From Anaerolineales bacterium (GTDB lineage Bacteria; Chloroflexota; Anaerolineae; 4572-78; J111), in NCBI GenBank assembly GCA_015075185.1, contig JABTUW010000004.1, forward strand, positions 682,001 to 746,000: a DNA stretch of 64,000 bases. Direction: 5' to 3'. The position numbers and the translations under genes are program-made. The notes beneath the pieces are model-generated. The model searched no databases. It had not been told where the DNA came from and saw only the letters and a list, made by a program, of their open reading frames with translations. Shown in pieces: positions 63,014 through 64,000 of the stretch (its first letter is position 1; every line of letters starts with the position of its first letter).

Positions 63014-63679
63014 TCAGCGCCCCCAACCCAAGCGGCGTTCAACTAAAGCTACCAGGGCGGCAAAAAGAAGCGTACTGCCAATCAGCATCGCCCCGGCGGC
63101 GGTATAAAATTCAAAGGGCCGGAAAAATTTGAGCGATAGCTCCCGGGTGTGGAACATCAGGTCGGCCACCCCAATCACCGAGACGATGGCCGCGCCCTTG
63201 AAGATACCCACAAACTGGTTGCCCGCCGCCGGCAGAATAATCCGAAAGGCCTGCGGCAGCACCACGTCGCCATAGATTTGGAGGCCGTTCAAGCCCAGCG
63301 CCCGCGCTGCTTCAAATTGGCCTTTATCCACCGCCATAATCCCGGCCCGATAGATTTCGGCCATGTAAGCGGCGGAAATCAACCCCAGGGCCAGAACCCC
63401 GGCCTGAAATGATTTCAGGGTAATGCCCAGGGCCACGGCCAGGCCGAAGTAAATCCACAGCAAAAACACGTAGAGCGGCAGCGTTCGGCCAAACTCAATG
63501 TAAGCTTGAGCAAAAAATGAGAGCCAGCGCCGGGGAGACAACCGCATCAAGGCCAAAATTAGCCCCAATACGGAAGCCAGGATGATTGCCAGAACTGCTA
63601 CCTGATAGGTAACAATCAGGCCCTCAACCAGCGTGTCCCAGTTACGGGTAATTAAATTCCACTGGAATTTGTATTTCAT
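63014..63679 (-). CDS. Polar amino-acid ABC transporter permease 1
   Basis: A second HisM/GlnP-type permease. The EAA loop is FEAARALGLNGLQIYGDVVLPQA and IEFGRTLPLYVFLLWIYFG is conserved. The start at 63679 (MKYKFQWN) is preferred; the upstream frame crosses the hairpin at 63692-63722. It lies between the solute-binding protein gene and permease 2, and the two permeases probably form the channel together. The ATPase gene is not in the window. Confidence 0.9.
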   Translation of the reverse strand: MKYKFQWNLITRNWDTLVEGLIVTYQVAVLAIILASVLGLILALMRLSPRRWLSFFAQAYIEFGRTLPLYVFLLWIYFGLAVALGITLKSFQAGVLALGLISAAYMAEIYRAGIMAVDKGQFEAARALGLNGLQIYGDVVLPQAFRIILPAAGNQFVGIFKGAAIVSVIGVADLMFHTRELSLKFFRPFEFYTAAGAMLIGSTLLFAALVALVERRLGWGR

Positions 63680-63691
63680 CTGTATATTTGA

Positions 63692-63722
63692 GGCCTGACA
63701 GGTTGGCGAGACCTGCCAGGCC
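63692..63722 (+). repeat. GGCCTGACAGGT hairpin
   Basis: GGCCTGACAGGT (63692-63703) pairs with ACCTGCCAGGCC (63711-63722) with one mismatch. It is between the binding-protein and permease genes, where a hairpin can lower permease expression relative to the binding protein. Confidence 0.75.
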
Positions 63723-63738
63723 ATCGTCAAGGAGGAGA

Positions 63739-64000
63739 TTAGCGAGGCTTGCTGTACTCTTCAAGTTTCTGGAGGTTTTCGCCCTGCCACTTGTTCCAGA
63801 GACCCTCCTGGAGCTTATGGGCGCCGTGATAGCGCATCCAGTTATCCAGCCAGAAAGCAGTTTTCTCATCGCCGTGGGGCAGCATCAGGGTATTCATATC
63901 GGCAAACAAGGAACCACCTTCCCAAATATACACCGGCGCATCAGGATTCTCGTCAATGAACGGAATCGCGTTCCACAGCGCTACCAGCGAAGCCTGGGCG
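63739..64000 (-). CDS. Solute-binding protein of ABC importer, partial
   Basis: The reading frame is open to the window edge, so the N-terminus and signal peptide lie outside. The visible 86 residues include PVYIWEGGSLFADMNTLMLP and TAFWLDNWMRYHGAHKLQEG, resembling the C-terminal end of family 3 binding proteins, including the conserved final helix. It leads the permease genes on the same strand. The ligand cannot be read from this fragment. Confidence 0.75.
   Translation of the reverse strand, partial: AQASLVALWNAIPFIDENPDAPVYIWEGGSLFADMNTLMLPHGDEKTAFWLDNWMRYHGAHKLQEGLWNKWQGENLQKLEEYSKPR

Noticed and set aside
62331..63679. Transport genes as part of the SorC locus
   Set aside because: They are on the opposite strand, separated by a hairpin at 62230-62297, and of amino-acid rather than sugar importer type; a functional link is not supported.

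Overview
The window looks like a piece of a Chloroflexota chromosome (Anaerolineae or Caldilineae-like), probably from an environmental assembly. This is inferred, not proven. The grounds are fairly high GC coding sequence, the mix of MalT-type LuxR regulators, PAS/GAF kinases, two-component propeller proteins, SorC regulators and glycyl-radical enzymes, and an unusual long L31 protein. There are no rRNA genes, no CRISPR array, no complete insertion sequence and no prophage.

Layout. 0.2-4.7 kb: a methyltransferase, a fused iron-sulfur/NrfD redox subunit, dodecin and a PAP2 phosphatase. 4.7-6.8 kb: tRNA-Leu(UAG), an HNH nuclease running into it, a hydrolase and a YjbQ protein. 6.9-8.8 kb: rplU-rpmA-rpmE-tdk with a strong promoter and an internal terminator. 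8.9-12.3 kb (minus strand): HtrA lipoprotein, zinc peptidase, MFS transporter. 12.6-21.3 kb: aconitase, a molybdopterin oxidoreductase and its TorD-like chaperone, interrupted by a single-chain restriction-modification enzyme. 21.3-38.5 kb, mostly minus strand: a frameshifted MalT-type regulator, aldo/keto reductase, trans-sulfuration enzyme, amidinohydrolase, a large sensor kinase, an amino-sugar/mannitol cluster (mtlD, PIG-L deacetylase, nagB-like), sulfurtransferase and a lipoprotein. 38.8-52.9 kb: secreted peptidase, kinase and phosphatase signalling pair, SDR, two glycosidase-like proteins, a GrpB-AlkD fusion and a Yip1 protein. 53.0-62.2 kb: a SorC-controlled catabolic locus with alcohol dehydrogenase, epimerase, RmlD-like reductase, ROK kinase, and a glycyl-radical enzyme with its activase. 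62.3-64.0 kb (minus strand): a polar amino-acid type ABC importer, cut by the window edge.

The most unusual property is a family of short hairpins built from near-tandem 7-10 bp words that fills many intergenic gaps. The same words also occur in frame inside at least four protein genes (MalT-type regulator, PP2C phosphatase, molybdopterin enzyme, FeS-NrfD protein), as extra peptides in otherwise conserved domains. One hairpin appears to have been split by a small PD-(D/E)XK nuclease-like gene, which now sits between the glycyl-radical activase and its enzyme. This looks like a mobile or templated palindrome system comparable in effect to the Rickettsia palindromic elements. No mobilising enzyme is demonstrated.

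Other points of interest are a D12 methylase-SacI-like nuclease fusion inside a molybdoenzyme operon, an L31 protein carrying an RNA polymerase alpha-CTD-like domain, and an AlkD cistron with its own internal Shine-Dalgarno site inside a GrpB fusion.
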